A stretch of 64,000 bases of DNA from Centroberyx gerrardi. Taxonomy: Eukaryota > Chordata > Actinopteri > Beryciformes > Berycidae. Shown piece after piece: positions 12,016-27,100 of the stretch (position 1 is the first letter of the stretch; each line of letters starts with the position of its first letter). Position numbers and translations under genes: made by a program. The stretch lies in assembly GCF_048128805.1 (NCBI RefSeq), contig NC_136003.1:21281340-21345339 (forward strand). Direction: 5' to 3'. A model generated the notes under the pieces. That model made no database searches. It worked only from the letters and a program-made list of their open reading frames with translations, and was not told the DNA's origin.

Positions 12016-14185
12016 CTAATTGATTTACTGTAACAGATGCATTTATTTGCTCCTTGAAAACAAGCAAGCATTGGATGTGGTTGAAGAAGAAAGGATATGA
12101 TGTCGTAGATCTTATCCTTGTCATCAAGGACAAGATGAAACCTTAAATTAAATTAAGTAGAAATAAAAGTAATTTTTGTGGAAATTACTAAGACTGCCAC
12201 CTCTTAGTCATTTTGATGATGATTAATTTGTGTTGGTCTTAATCAAATAAGACTCTAGATCAAAAGTGTTCATTTTGCCTGATTGTATTATTATGCAAAA
12301 GCACAATATCAGAAAAGTAATTATGCTATTTTGTCAACTAAATAGACTACTGATTTATTAGTTTTTAAATTGTTGGACTAAGAATGTCTTTTGTTGGGTT
12401 TAGCTCTACAATTTACTAGCAAGTCACTAAAATAATAGTTTATTAAAATTGTATGCATGTTATATAATTGTCCCTATGAATTGAATTACCTGATTTGGCT
12501 TGGTCCTTAAAACATTTTGATGGGCCAAAGTATCTGCTCAAGGTTTGGGGATGGTTACTTAATACTCATCACAAAACCTTAAAAAGAGAACTGCTCAAGA
12601 ACAGTCATAAGAGAAGTTACCTTCTACTGTGTTTCATTAACTGTGGGTTATGTGGACTTAAAGCTGTCTACTGGAAGGTTACAAGAAGGGCAACAAGCTT
12701 GTCAACTGTTCTCAAGGCCTGGAACAATATACCTCAATAATGTAAAAAAAAACAAACTTCAACTTGAATGATAAAATGTAATGGAGAATGCTCAAATGCT
12801 AAAAGAACACAGGATTTGAGACGGGATACGTAGAGTTAGGCCTAACCTGTCTGTGAAACTGGGCCTCAGTGTCACTGCACAAATGCAACGGTTGCTAGGA
12901 GACACCTGCTTTAAGGTGTGAGGATGATGTGACATGCTTATGGGCCGACAACAGCTCATAAATGATCGCCTTGGGTTTGAATACGATGTACAAAACAGGA
13001 AATCACACCGTCACCCTCTGCAGACCCGCACAGCTGTCTGTGTCCTCCCAGGTGTCTGTTATCAGAGAAGGCTGGTGCTTCGCTGACAGCTCAGCCTGGC
13101 ACCCTGAGCCTGGGAATTATCTGACACCAGCCGCTCTTACACTGTTTATCTTCTCATCCATCAGGGCTGACAACATAATACTTCTCCCAACACTTATCAG
13201 ATGATACCCTCAGATGGCATTTGGCAATCAAAAGTGGCCCAGTGGATGTTTCACAGTCAGTCTCCTGAGGCACTGGAGAGATTGAGTGTAGCATCCCAGA
13301 GAGAGAGAGAGAGAGAGAGAGAGTGTATGTGTGTGTGTTTGTGAGTGTGTATTTCTTTCTTGCAGGTGTCCTTTCTTTTTCACAGCTGTCATTCTTTTTA
13401 GGGCTTCAAAATATAGTGTTATAGTATTTCATAATGTGATAATTGTAGCTGACATTATGATGCTCCATATTCTGTGCCCCAGGAAATCCTATACAGGCGT
13501 ACAGGGAGTTTAGAAAATGTCATGAAAAGGAAATGAAAGCCAAGTGATGAGGCCTTAATGCAGATTAAGTGTACTTATCTATGATTAAACACTTTTAGTG
13601 ATCACTCAGATTGCTCTGAGTGTTGTGGCAGTGACCAATGAAGTGTTTTTTCTCTTATAGTAATCAGTAACCCTGTAACAAATTTTAGAAGGATGATATG
13701 CAGATATCACAAAAAAATGCTATGTCCTTAGAGGAATATTATAGGAATATTATAGCCTAGTGATGCCATATGAGCTGAAATACCATAAAGCACGATATGG
13801 TCATTATAAACCCACTTGAGCACCACAGACACATCAGTGCTTATAGAAATATGATAATGATTATATTGATTATAGTGAAAATTTGTGTTTGAATTAAGTG
13901 AAATAGCAAATCTGTTTCAGGAATTGTATGCTTCGTTTAAGCCTAAAATGAATATAAATGTAGGCCTATGTAAAATAACAGACATCTCAACATTTTTTTT
14001 TATCTGGTATTTCTTTGAAGAAGAAAAAAGTAGACTAAATAGCGCATGAGACGTTTTTATTGCTTTATTGCAATACTGCTATCAGACACTGGGTGATAAT
14101 GTTTCGCTTTCAAAAGCTGCATGGAGGAAGAGGAGAAATGTTAACAACAAGGAAGTAACCAACCAGCTAGCGAACTGCTGTCAAG
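12016..14185. other. Spacer and STXBP2 promoter region
   Basis: No exon can be supported between the PET100 tail and the STXBP2 start. The stretch contains a GA repeat followed by a GT-rich run at about 13297-13350. The STXBP2 first exon is embedded in moderately GC-rich sequence with no TATA box visible. Confidence 0.5.
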
Positions 14186-17100
14186 ATGGCACCGAGTGGG
14201 TTGAAAGCGGTGGTAGGAGAAAGTAAGTTACCCATTCGTTGTAATATTGTATACATTCAGAAGTATAAGACAACCAAAGACACATTTTAAATTGACATTT
14301 AATCTTTTAGCGGCTTGATAGTTGAGCATATCAAACCAAATACAGGGTCTGTCGGTCGCCCAGAGACATTTCTTCCTGCTCCAGTCAAAAATGCTAACGT
14401 TAACATTTGGAAATGTTGCCAAAGGAATAACACGAGTTTTGTTTGAAAAGTAGCAGTATGCCGTTGTATATGTATGTGGCATGTGTTGATATCTGTATTT
14501 GCTGAGGGTAAACGGTGGTTTATTGTCGTGACATTGATGGGTGTGAAAGAAAAACTGTTCAGACAGGTTGCTAGCGTCAGTGGCTGGAAATGCTGTGGGA
14601 GCCTTTATGCTAACGTTAGCTAGAGGAAGTGTGTTTCTCAGTTTTGCTATTACATTTTGACTCGAGTAAATTAGTCCTGTGACTTTGCTGGCGCAATAGT
14701 TGGAGAAAATCAATGGAGAAAAAGCATTCAGTAGTATGTAATTTATAGATGAACAATATGTATCACAATATGAAATAATTTATAGTGGAGTTGTATACAC
14801 ATTAGAATTTGCACACACCAGTTGTAAAGTTTTACCAAGTTTCATTACAGGTTGAGATGTCATCATCTGCTAAAAAAAAGAAGACAACTGACAACTATGG
14901 TTACAAAATGATTTCGGCCATAAAATGAAAAGATATCTTAATATTCAATTTATGAGTAAGGCTATGTTGTCCCTTGCTTATGAATTATTATTTAGGAGGC
15001 CCTATAGAATAATTTGTGCTTTTGAAATATTGACTGATGAATTTCATGTTTAAATATTTGGATTTATCCCCCATGAGCCAGAAGAGTCAGAATTAATTAA
15101 ATCCTCTGGTACATTACAGTTGATTGATTTGATTTTTTCCCAGACATTGGCCCTGCCCAGGGCGGAGTATTAATCCAACAATTAGGCCTACTTGTTATTC
15201 ACTTGTGTTACAACTTGTGTATTTCCAAATTATAATGCCCGTGTACATAATACAATACGCAGTGAGCATTGTGAAACTCTTATGCAACTCCACCTTAAAA
15301 TACAGGTTTTGGAATGCACCATCACAATGGATTTTCACCCCCACTTGTATCCATGGCATTTCTTTAAAAATGCTGCATGTTGCTGTCATTTGATTTGTCA
15401 TTGATGGTAATGAGAAGAAAAACATGCAGGTGCTGGAATAAGGAAATCTCATAGGAAAAGGAATGAGTGTGGCACACTGCTCATGGGTTTGATCTAATGA
15501 AGAGCCTTTGTGCTCCAAACATTGTACATCCAGTAAAATTGTGTTGGAGCATAGAAGTGTGTGAGCGCTTTCCTATTTCATTGCTACTGATGCCAAATAA
15601 AATGTATCATCATTCATAATAAACTCAGAGCAGTGACAGAATAAAATCAAGTGTGAACATTTGGAGCTCTCCTGCAGGTCAGATAGGCTACCTGGGCAAA
15701 AATGTGCCTACCGACCAGGCTGAGACATTGGAAAGATAGTGTGTAACATTATTAACATCGCTTGGATTGGTTGGCTACTTCTATGTCAAAAAGAGAACTC
15801 TATGTAGTCATGTTTTCCAATTCCCTTTGGGATTTTAGCACTGCATTAATGTAGGGCCCAATGGAATATTTTGTGATTCAGTCATCATGCGGTCAGAAAC
15901 CTGCCAATGGACAGTTTGTCACTGGGTCTTTTCTGGAAGAAACCCTGAAACCCTGACGTCCATATTATCACTCGATATAGACCTACATTATTTCTTATTC
16001 TTGACAACTACTGTAAATAATGCTACCTAGCTGGTTTATGTTGTTCAATATATCCTGGAACAGCACTGAAACATGATAGCTCTGTCCTGTGGCACTGACG
16101 GAAACAATTCATAGCATAGTGATTACAATTATGCATAACGGAAGCCTCCAAATCATGAGGGTTTTTTCTAATTATTTAATCAGCCAACTATCACTTCAAT
16201 TAGCCAGAGAATTGTCATATGGTAATTAGAGTTTGGGCCTTATAGAGCCACTACTGGGTTTTTCATGATATTAAACAAGGAAGTTCAGTGAAGAATGCGA
16301 CGTCACATGTATTGTACTTCTTCTTTTGTCATTATGTCATCCCACACTCTACTTCCTTTAGCACACTTAAGGCATTGGTAGCGAAGCGTTGGGGGACTCA
16401 AGACATGGTTTTGCAGTTCATTTTACTATTGGTGTGTAGCATTCATTGCAAGGTCACTGCTACAACTAAATTGAATATTGACTTTGTTGAAAGCCGGTAT
16501 AGCCACCACAGCTGCTGTGGCTGAGAAGTCAATGGACTAACTGTGCTTTTAACTGATCTGTAAACTTAAGAATGTGACACAAGGATGTTGCACCGAAACA
16601 GCTGACCAGGTAGTAAATACAAGTGGTAAATATGGGGTGGTTCCAAGATAGTTCCTGGTTCCTGACTTGACAAAGACTTGTGACACATGACTTTATGTTT
16701 GTGCATGAAATCAGTCACAAAACATGAATATAATTCAAAATTGATATTTGACTAATTTCTTTGTAGTTATCAAACCACAGGTATCAAGAAAAACTGGTAT
16801 TAAGCTATATATGTAGCTTTATATTTGGCTATTTAACCACTGCTACACAAGATATTCCTTACTTCTTGGCCAAATCACCTTAAATCCACTGCCACACTTT
16901 GGTGCTAAATAAGCATGGTTTTGCCCAAAATATGAAATGTGTTGATTTCATTCCAGTTTTAGCTGAACTTCTACCTACCTCTGTATTCACGAATGACACT
17001 TCGCATGTCTTGTCTCTCTACAGAAATCCTAAACGGGGTCATCAAGAGTGTGAAGAAGGATGGAGACTGGAAGGTGACAGTTGCCCCATTGAATTAAGAT

Positions 17101-20100
17101 GTTTTCATTGTTTTGGTCCCATTCAGTTTATAACCCACACTTCTCCTGTGTTCCTCCAGGTCCTCATCGTGGATCACATCAGCATGCGAATTCTGTCCTC
17201 TTGCTGCAAGATGTCTGATATTTTGGCAGAGGGGGTGACCAGTAAGTATATGGTCAATTTATGGTCTTATATACCGTTAGGATCAGTTGCATACTTGGGG
17301 GATCAAAGCTTAATGAACTAGTGGCTATGAAGTCATATATAGAGTAAATTGGGGATACAAAATATACTCAAAGCAGGGTTTTGGTGATTCTGGTATGATG
17401 TGGGATGTGTTTTCCTGGCCACTTAAGTCATCGGAGCAAGGCCTTAATGAGCCAATACAAAGCCAATGCTAAGTGTTCATCCTCATTCCTATATTTCTGT
17501 CCTGATGATAGTGATCTATCCTAGGAGTGCCCCCATCCTCAGGACATAAATTTTCACTAACTGGTTCGATGAGCATGAAAACCATGTAATCCATATGCCA
17601 CGGCCAATCCAGCTGAGCACTTACAGGAAATTCTGGATTGGTACCTGTGAAAGAGTTTTTCACCAAACTCAATAAGACACCAAATTATTGAATGTCCAAT
17701 GAAAGATTGGCGTTGCATCCTTCTAGTCGAGTTCCACACTTGTAATTCATGCCAACATCCACTGAAGTTGTCCTGGCAGCTTGTATTGGTGTGTTTTTAT
17801 TATCGCATGTCACTTCACATTGGTGTTTTCTTTTATTGGCAGTTGTATGCTGCAGTAGGAAGTCATTTGGCCAAGTGAGTTAGGTCGTTTAGACTGAACT
17901 GTGTTCCTTTTCCCTTCCGCTTTACAGTTGTGGAGGATATCAATAAACGCAGGGAGCCCATCTCCAGTCTGGAGGCCATTTATTTGATTTCACCAGTGGA
18001 GAAGGTGAGATGTGTGTCTTCCCCTTCATAATGTCATGACCCTCTGTGTTTTATTTTAATATTCTCCATATTCCTAATCGTTTTTTAAACATTTGTTTGA
18101 ATTGCAGTCAGTCCGTGCGCTCATCAGTGACTTCAAAGATGCTGCCTTCACTTACAAAGCAGCACACATCTTCTTCACCGACAGTAAGATCATTAGTTGT
18201 ATATGTATATGTGGTATACACAATAACAGTTTTTGATATATATTATGTTGATGTCATTTTTCTCCTCTTCTGTAGCTTGTCCAGATGGTCTCTTCGCTGA
18301 GATTGGGAGATCCAGAGTTGCCAAAGTCATCAAGACTTTAAAAGAGATCAACGTTGCTTTCCTGCCGTATGAGTCTCAGGTGAGGACTTTTCTCCATTTT
18401 TCTTCAGGTCTTGATTCTCTTGAACAGGTTATGGCCCGACTGAGACAAACCTCAACCCCTCTCCCTTCTACAGGTGTTCTCCCTCGATGACCCCACCTCC
18501 ATGCACTCCTTCTTTAGTCCCTTTGCAAGTGGAGACAAAGGCAAAATTATGGAGAATCTGGCCGAGCAGATCGCAACCCTGTGCGACACACTCAAGGAGT
18601 ATCCTGCAGTCCGCTACCGCAGGTACAGAAGCCTCGCATACAAATAAAGTGAAATTACTACACTACCAGTCAAAAGTTTGGACACACCTGATTGAATGTA
18701 CTATGTTTTTCATTCTCTTAAAGCCATTTTGATCTAAAGGCTTATGCTTAAATGCTTGGAATTTGTTTCTTAGACAAATATAAATAGTGAAGTTGATGCC
18801 TGTGTATGAATTTATTTCCAAAGCCTTTGCCTTTCCATCAAGGCAAAGGGCGGCTACTTTAAAGAATCTAAAATATAAGATAGTTTTGATTTGTTTAACA
18901 CTTTTTTGATCACTGCATAATTCCATTTGTGTTATTTCATAGTTTTGATGTCTTTACTATTATTCTAAAATGTGGAAAATTGTAAATGTATTATGCTGGA
19001 TAACACCACTCAGACACTTTTTAATCGTTTTATATTTATATTGTTATATTGTTTATGTATATTGCCTATATCCTTTCTGCACTATTCTTATTCTATTATT
19101 TTTTTTATTACCTTCTCTTTGTTCTGCTACTGTACAGTACATTGCTGCTGTGACACCCGAATGTCCCCTAGGGGATCAATAAAGTGCATCTTATCTTATC
19201 TTAAATAGTAAAAATAAAGAAACATGTGGTGTGTCCAAACTTTTGACTGATATTGTGTGTCACCGAGTTTACTTGATTGGTTCAAAGTTGCGTACCACTT
19301 TGTCTCTTAGGGGCCCAGAGGACAACGCTAGACTGGCTGAGGAGGTCTACCAGCGCCTTAATGCTCATAAAGCTGACAACCCCAGCATGGGAGAGGTGAG
19401 GAAACACTTAAGTAATACAACACCACCTACGACGCTTCCTATGTGCTCTGCTGGATTTATGGTATTCTCTTGCCAACACGCTTGAACCAACTTCTCATAC
19501 TGCTATTTTCAGCTAAACCAGCTTTTTTTTTCATATTAGAGGATGAACTCTAGTTGAAATGATGCAACTCTATATTTATACCGTTTATGGGCGTCTCTGT
19601 GGTTTCTGGGTTTTATTTCCTGTTGCTTATTTCTCTCACTCTTTGCTGGACCTTGCTCTCTCTCCTCTTCTTTTCTGTCTTTCTTAGCTGACATTTCCTT
19701 GCGCCTGAGACGGGTCTCAAAAGGCATGTATTACCATTCTCTTTTTGCCCCCCACACATCTGAGGTACATCAACATACTTATCTGAGCTTCCTCTATATT
19801 TCTTTTGACCGTACTTGACATATTAACAATTTGTTGAAAAGTGCTATTAGCTTAAGTGCTTCCGTCTTTCTATTACCTATTATCTATTCTGAAAAGAACC
19901 TTGAAGTGCCTGGAGTTTGTGTTGATCAGTATCTTAATTATGAAGTCTGACAATGATACTGAACTTGCATATGGATAAAAACCTGTTATGCACACCTGCG
20001 CACATACCAGAAATTCCACAGTTGGACTAAAGCTGAGGATTTGATCCAAATTAAGTATAGGCCCACTGCTTGGAAGACAAGACCTGACAGATTCACAAAA

Positions 20101-23100
20101 ACATAATGGAAATGGATGACAGTATTCATCAATTTCATGCTTGCATGTAGATCCTGCTTTACTGTGCATCATTCACATCAATCTAATCTTTTTTGTTTTG
20201 GTTGCTATCCATAATGTTCATTGTTTTTAGGGTGCTGATAAGGCGCGATCCCAGTTGCTGATCGTCGATCGTGGTTTTGACCCCATCTCACCTATTCTGC
20301 ATGAGCTGACCTTCCAGGCGATGGCCTACGACCTGCTAGATATCAAACAGGACATCTACAGGTGAGTAAAGCCTGACTGCAATTCAGCTCTCTGCTCACC
20401 TGATTGGCCACGTTGGTGTACATGCATACATCCCATTTCATTACCGTATCTCCCTACTCATTTGTGTTGTGTACACTTGTTTTAATTTTTTAAGGTATCA
20501 GACAACCGGCATTGGAGATGCAAAGGAGAGAGAAGTTTTACTGGATGAAGATGATGAGCTGTGGGTTCAGCTTAGACACATGCACATAGCAGATGTCACT
20601 AAGTAAGTCTGACGCAGCTAGATGAACCTCATCTCTGCACTGTTGGGTCTCGTTGTCGCCCTTCCCAAGTACTGCTGGAAGTTACTCGCCATTAAATCAA
20701 AGTAATAAGTTCCATTGTAAGATTACATCCAGAGGATTAATGAGTTCACTTAGTCTGCCATAATTTCTTTTTTTTTTTTACTGAAATGACTTTCGAAAGG
20801 CATGTTAGTCATCCATTAGGACACACTTTATCTGATTTCCTCATTTAGCTAAATTTCCTCTTTCAGCTACATTAATTCAAATTAATGTGTGCATTTTTTA
20901 CAAAGAAATTATTAAGCAGGGTGAAATCATGGCTGCCATTTTTGTTTTTAATTTTGGCTTTATAATAGTAGGAGTTTTTATTTTATTTTTTTGGTTAGCG
21001 TGTTGACTTTTAAAATATATGTACCATATGTAGTAGTCGGGTAGAATTTGTATTCAGAAAGTTATAGTTTTTAAAAAAGTGAAGTTAACAGCTTGTTAAA
21101 TAATGTGTAACATTGACACTGCTCCTGCCCATGGTAACTAAACTTGAACTAAACCTGTTGTTACAGGAAAGTGACAGAACTTCTCCGCACCTTTTGTGAG
21201 AGTAAGAGGATGTCCACTGATAATGTGAGTTTTTATCTGCAGTACTTATTTTTCTTTAGTTGTTACAAATGGTATAACATGCAGATTTGGCTTTTCTTCT
21301 GCTGTGTTTTTGGTTTAAAAAAATGTGTCTTACTCTTCAGGCCAACATAAAAGATCTCTCTCAGATGTTAAAGAAGATGCCCCAGTATCAGAAGGAGCTG
21401 AGCTTGGTGAGTTATTATCTCATTAAGAAAAGAAAGCGCTTTATCTCTAATATCATGATCATCTTTCTATTTCAAAGGGATAATCCTCTCTGAGGAAGTG
21501 TTTCACTGTTGTAACTCATATGGTCTTGAACTGTTCAGTCGGGGTTTGTGAACATCTTTGAAGTCATCAAGAGACACTTTCTGAAGCCACTCCGGTGACA
21601 GTGATATGGTGGCTGACCCTGTGGAGTCATAGTGTTTTCTTTTGAAACTTTAGTTTAAACCCCTCTGAACTTCAAAATGTGCCCATATTCCAGTAAACTT
21701 GGCCTGTTGTCCACAAACTCAGTCCTGTTAGTTTTCAGTGTAGCAAAGTGTCTCTTGATGATGTCACCAATTAGTTTTGGCCTTCTTGTTTCTAACTTGT
21801 TTGTGTTCACAAATCTTAACTGAGCTGCTCAGGGCCATGGGAATAATGTGAATGCTTTTTTTTAAGAGTTTATAGGCCATATAATGGCTTTTTGTGCATA
21901 AATGTAAACTCATTATTGGTGATTAACCCCACTGAATGCATAACCTTTATTTACTTTGATTCACAGTACTCCACTCATCTGCACCTAGCAGAAGCCTGTA
22001 TGAAGAAATTCAAGGCCTCTCTTGATAAGCTCTGTGAGGTGGAACAGGTCAGTGCTGTTGTGCAGTATACAGCTTATAATGTCATGGATGTCAAGCAGAA
22101 ATGGCAAAACTGTTCTTATATCAGTGATGAGGGGAACATGTCTGAATTTTAACAAAAAAAAATCCAAGCAAGTGTTGGAAACAAACAACATAATTTTCAT
22201 ACTGACAAACAATTGACATGAAAATAAAACTCTCTGGAGTGTTTTTAGATGCACTGTGAAGGCAGTTGGGGACTTAGGTAAGCTCAATACACCCACTGGA
22301 AATAGAATGGGTGGAATTGTAGTTGTCAGATAGATCTAAAGTTTGAGATAAAGAAACATCATAATGTTGTCATGATCCTTCAAAAGAAAGGCAACCAGAC
22401 ATGACCACAGGTGAACTTACTTTGTGTGAAATTTACATCTCAATATTTGTCCTCATGGGTTATTGGTAAGAGCAAAAAATAATAATAATCGGCAGTCTGT
22501 AGTTTTTATCTCATATTCATTTAAAAATGTTTACAGTTTACAGCACCAGGGAACAACTCCGCTGTCCCACCATGTTGCCACTGACTAAGTATCTTAGAGA
22601 GTATGTCTGACATGGAATAACATCCTCCCACTCACTCATCATGACAAAGTGACCTCGCCATGATAGCATCCTTATTAATAGTTCCTCTGCGGCATGTCCA
22701 AGCACCACTGCCACTGTGTAGTGATAGTTAATGGGGAATCTTAATGGTAATATTGCATAAGGAGCTTGAGACCGGACATCCACCTCCTTATATGTACAGT
22801 AATGCAGAGGCAGCTGTTATGTCACTACTCAGAGTAAAGACCTTTAACATCACACACATATGTGCAACTGCACCATCCAGAAATCCCCTCCATCAGCAGG
22901 AGCCTGGGATAAAGCCGCGGCCCAGACCCCTGCCAAGCCCCAATAGATTGTCTGAATGTGGCAGCCATGCTTTGTCTGCCGGAGGGTGTGTATTCTACCA
23001 GAGTTAGGCCCATATCAGATGAATCACAGGCACAGAAGAAATGATAAGCTACGCATGGTTGTGGTATTATGAGATGCAAGTGTTAATGGGGCCTTTTTGT

Positions 23101-26100
23101 ATGAGTGATTCACTCCATCGCACTAATGGGTCTTTCAGTATGTCTGAAAGCTGTCTCTGTAATCCTATGGGCATGTGTTGGCTCTAAGGTGGACAGCTTG
23201 AGCCAAGCAGCCACAGCTCTCTGTCAGCTGTCCTTTTTTAAATGTTCTGCATTGTCTGGCGCAACTCAATACAAATGTGTGTGTACAACTATATTAGAAA
23301 TGGTACGCTAATTGTAGTACATTTTGATGTGCATTTCTAACCATTGTCTTGATTTCAGTTGCTCACACACAGTTTTGTTGTTGATTGGCCCAAGTGAGGC
23401 TTAATCCAAATTCACTATGAAGTTTAGCCAGAGATTTTTAGGAAGGTCATACAGTGCTGAGATTTGCATTTGAGGAAGATCCCGAAGCTAAAAGTAAGTA
23501 TGAAAGCCTAAGTTAAGTAGCCAGTAGTTGCCAGTGGTTTTGAGGTTGTTGATGGATTATGCACGCAACTCTGGAAATTTAAATTGTGCATTCTAGGCCA
23601 ATTTCTTTGTTCAAGAATGGTTTGCTTGCTTGTTCTACATTTCATAGTATAAAGTTTAACGTCACCAACATTACAAGCAACCAATAAGAAAGAGTGCAAG
23701 GGTCAGAGCTATTCCTGTGACTGTAGCAGGGTCGTGAGAGAGACGTGCTTGGGAGGGAAAAAGAAAACAAAAGCTAAGGAGATAGATAGGAGGCAGTAGA
23801 TACACCGAATGTATGATGTGTGACTTAAAGCCATATTTAACTTTGGTAGAACATTTTCACTTGACCATATCCACCACCATTGGAGTTCAGGAGTAGTCAT
23901 CCTCCAAAATCAGCTGCCCTGTGAATCAACTGTCTGTATCAGTAACTGCTCACAGGCAAAATTACATGATGAAGAATATGACTTTGGACCCAGTGAAATT
24001 TACTAGACTTACTTGGCTTTATTGTTCTGTGAAATTCCATAGAGGTATGATTGCGAAAAGTGAAAATGTTCTATTGAAGTAAAATTCTTTAAGATACTCG
24101 CACCAAAACGGCGCAATAGCTGAGTGAGGGTGCAATTTGAAATTCACACTCAAATAGTACTTTAAACACTGGTTTGTCCCACAGGACTTGGCAATGGGGT
24201 CAAACGCAGAGGGGGAACCTCTAAAGGATGCCATGAAGAGCATCGTTCCTGTGCTCCTCAACAATGAAATTGAGGCCTATGACAAGATCCGCATCATACT
24301 GCTGTATATATTCCACAAGAAAAAAGGTGGGCCCTCAAAACGGGAATTTCTGTTTTGACATTTTGTAACCAACATGGTGCAGAAAAGCATACTCCACATG
24401 ACTGCTGCTTGAATTGACAGAAAGTATTGAAATTGAGTGAATAGCTGTGCAAGAACCAGATCTTTTTATTAGCTTTGCCATTTGTATATGAAGAGTCTGT
24501 GTGGCTATCTGTAGGCATCGGGGAGGAGAACCTTACCAAGCTCATCCAGCACGCCAACATACAGGCAGACAGCAACATCATCACCAACCTGCAGAAACTG
24601 GGCTGTAACATCATATCTGGGGTAAATTTCTTGACTGCAGTTTGGTTACAGTCACATTGTTCTGTTCTATAAAGGCATTACCTCAGTATTTGTTATACAA
24701 ATTGTGTTGTTCTGTCAGGGCCCCAATGATGGGAAAATGCTGCCAGACCGGAAGGAGCGCACCGAGAGCACCTACCAGCTCTCCAGATGGACACCCACCA
24801 TTAAAGACGTCATGGAGGTATGGAAGTCTAAAGGAGGTCGCAGGTGCTGCTGGTAGACATGACCAGAGTGTTTCTTTCAGCTGGGTGTTGTCAGGTTTTA
24901 CACCATCTCTGTGTCTGTGTCCCAGAATGCCATCGAGGACAAACTGGACCGAAGGCAGTGGCCGTTCATCTCTGATCCGGCTCCCATCAATACAACCCAG
25001 ACTGCAGTCAGGTGGGTGCTGGAAAAGGATGATTTTTAATATTGTATGACGTGCACAATGTTACTTTCACAATGCAAATAAAGAGCTGAAGGTAGGTTAA
25101 GGGGTAAAAGGGGAAAAATGTTTTTAAAGGGGGAAAAAATGTAAGCCACGAAAAACCCCACATGCCTTTTTTCTGACATTCCAGGAAAATGTTGTTTTGA
25201 AAATGTGGAACAAGTTTTTTTTTTTTAAAGCAATACAAAGATGATCAACTGAGGTAGCAGACAGATTATTATTGTCACATGAAAGCTTTTATCCCTGTAA
25301 CTAAGTTGGAACCAAGCTTTTGACGAAGGGAGTTGAAAAGGTGAAATTAAGCCAGTTCTGAATGCTGCTTTGAATACCCCATAATCCCCTTGGAGTTGCC
25401 ATCATGATTATGGTGCTTATACAAACCACTCTCATGGACCTGGGGTGACTCATAATCTGCATTTACTAATGCACAATGCTTTGTCTCCTTCCTGTTGGGC
25501 AAAGTACTTTTTCAGCGTTTAAATCTGAGTAGTCATTAATGTCAACACTGATATATCATTATTATGACAACAGTTGTTGATATATGTACTATATATAACT
25601 CATCTTTGAACTTTTTGCTTGCACTTTGTTGACATGTTGACTATTCCAACTTGGACTAGTTGTTATGTACTCCCACTTTTATTAGATTTTTTTTTTTTTG
25701 GTTTTGGTTTTGGTTACAGCTTCAGTGCAAACTAGTTGTTATTTTTAGCATACATGTTATGATATAAGGACTACTACTAACTCTAAACATTGGCTTTATA
25801 GTTGCTTATTTTGGGTAGTTACCTGCATTGATTATTTTTTTGTGATCCTCACATTTCACATTGTCCAATAGTGGGCTTAACGAATCAAAGAGAAGCAATG
25901 CATTATATTTAGAGGCTCCCAGTTTTTATATTGCAGTTCATGATGATGACTAATGATTGATCATATCCATGTGAGAGAATCAGCAGCTCACAAACAGGCC
26001 TTAGGTTTATGAATAGACCTAGTTGCTCAGTTACTGTTTTAATGTCTTTACAGCAGTGCACGTTTCGGACACTGGCACAAAAATAAATCTCCTACAGAAT

Positions 26101-26424
26101 ATCGCTCCGGCCCTCGGCTCATCATCTTTGTGATCGGCGGGGTGTCGCACTCAGAGATGCGCTCCGCCTATGAGGTCACTCGAGCCACTGATGGGAAATG
26201 GGAGGTGCTGATCGGTAAGTACTGGGGAAAACGTTGGACTCTACCATAGTTCAAAACGTTTGCAGGCAATCACTGTTTAGAGACCATTTAGTTTCTACCT
26301 TCTCCCAAGGATATGAGTATCATTTTGCTCATTTTTCTTGGCAGGCTCGTCTCACATCCTGACCCCAACCAGCTTCCTTACTGACCTGAAGAGTCTGGAC
26401 CAAGTGCTTAATCCTGATTGTTAG
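14186..26424 (+). CDS. stxbp2: STXBP2 / Munc18-2, Sec1/Munc18 syntaxin-binding protein
   Basis: Nineteen coding exons: 14186-14222, 17024-17073, 17160-17241, 17928-18004, 18108-18183, 18276-18379, 18474-18622, 19311-19395, 20231-20361, 20495-20602, 21167-21224, 21341-21406, 21967-22047, 24185-24326, 24515-24621, 24719-24817, 24926-25011, 26054-26214 and 26345-26424. All phases agree and the product is 592 aa, against 593 in human. It starts [13 protein letters not shown]. Family landmarks include [68 protein letters not shown] and the C-terminal [19 protein letters not shown] proteins clasp syntaxins and promote SNARE assembly. Munc18-2 acts with syntaxin-3 and -11 in granule exocytosis and apical transport (family knowledge). 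The residues separating Munc18-2 from Munc18-1 and -3 were not checked one by one, but the PET100 and PCP2 neighbours support STXBP2. A nested transposon sits in intron 7. No frameshift or stop was seen. Confidence 0.96.
18659..19257. mobile_element. Inverted-repeat DNA transposon in STXBP2 intron 7
   Basis: The left end carries CAGTCAAAAGTTTGGACACA and the right end (about 19226-19257) carries its reverse complement, sharing about 22 bases. This terminal sequence is widespread in teleost Tc1-type miniature elements. The interior has no transposase frame. A LINE-like 3' tail is inserted inside it. Confidence 0.75.
18960..19205 (+). mobile_element. LINE/SINE-like 3' tail nested in the transposon
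   Basis: A T-rich segment is followed by GGGGATCAATAAAGT and then a TTATC tandem tail ending near 19203. This layout, a short hairpin (CCCCTAGGGG) before an AATAAA and a simple-repeat tail, is typical of the 3' end of teleost non-LTR retroposons. The left border is approximate. Confidence 0.6.
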
Positions 26425-27100
26425 AGAAGACCCTGGGCAGGGAAGAGCACACTGGGATAAGGAGTCAGTCTTTCAACTGAGATGACTGGTCTCTTGTCAC
26501 AGCGTCTCAGACATCTGAAGTAAAACATAGTAAAATTTTAGATTTAATCATGGAAGGAAACATATTTGTGATTCTTTTTTTTTTTTGTCTTTTAGAATGT
26601 TCTTTTTATTATAATGCTTGTTGTGAAATGGATTATGTATATACTACTGCTGTGATTGAAACTGTATTCAAAATATTTAATTTGAACATAGACCTTTATG
26701 AATATTATTTTGATGATTGTACCTTATACTGTAATTATATCAAAATTAACAAATTCTTATTTTTGTTATTATAAATTTCATTTCCCTTTATTTTATTTTT
26801 CACTCATAAAATCTCACCATCTTCACAAAACTGGATGATCTAATTCCAAAATTGCAATATAAGTCCAATGTAGATGTATGAAAGGCAATGGGAGAAATAT
26901 ATCCAGTGACATCCAATGTTTGGTACCTTATTCCCCCTAGGTGCCTTCTTTTGTTTTCTCATCAAATTTAATCTAAGAATGTCTCAACTGCTGTCTTCTT
27001 CTGAAATCTTGCACTTTTACCATGTACTTTTATATAGTAAGGTTGGGAGTGAGTGTGGTAGGTCTGTTGTTTCTTTGTTGTCCTTAGTAGAAAAATGATT

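Noticed and set aside
14228-14713. A 161-codon minus-strand open frame in STXBP2 intron 1
   Set aside because: It matches no family I recognise, overlaps GTTAGC-type intron sequence and has no conserved motif. Probably chance.
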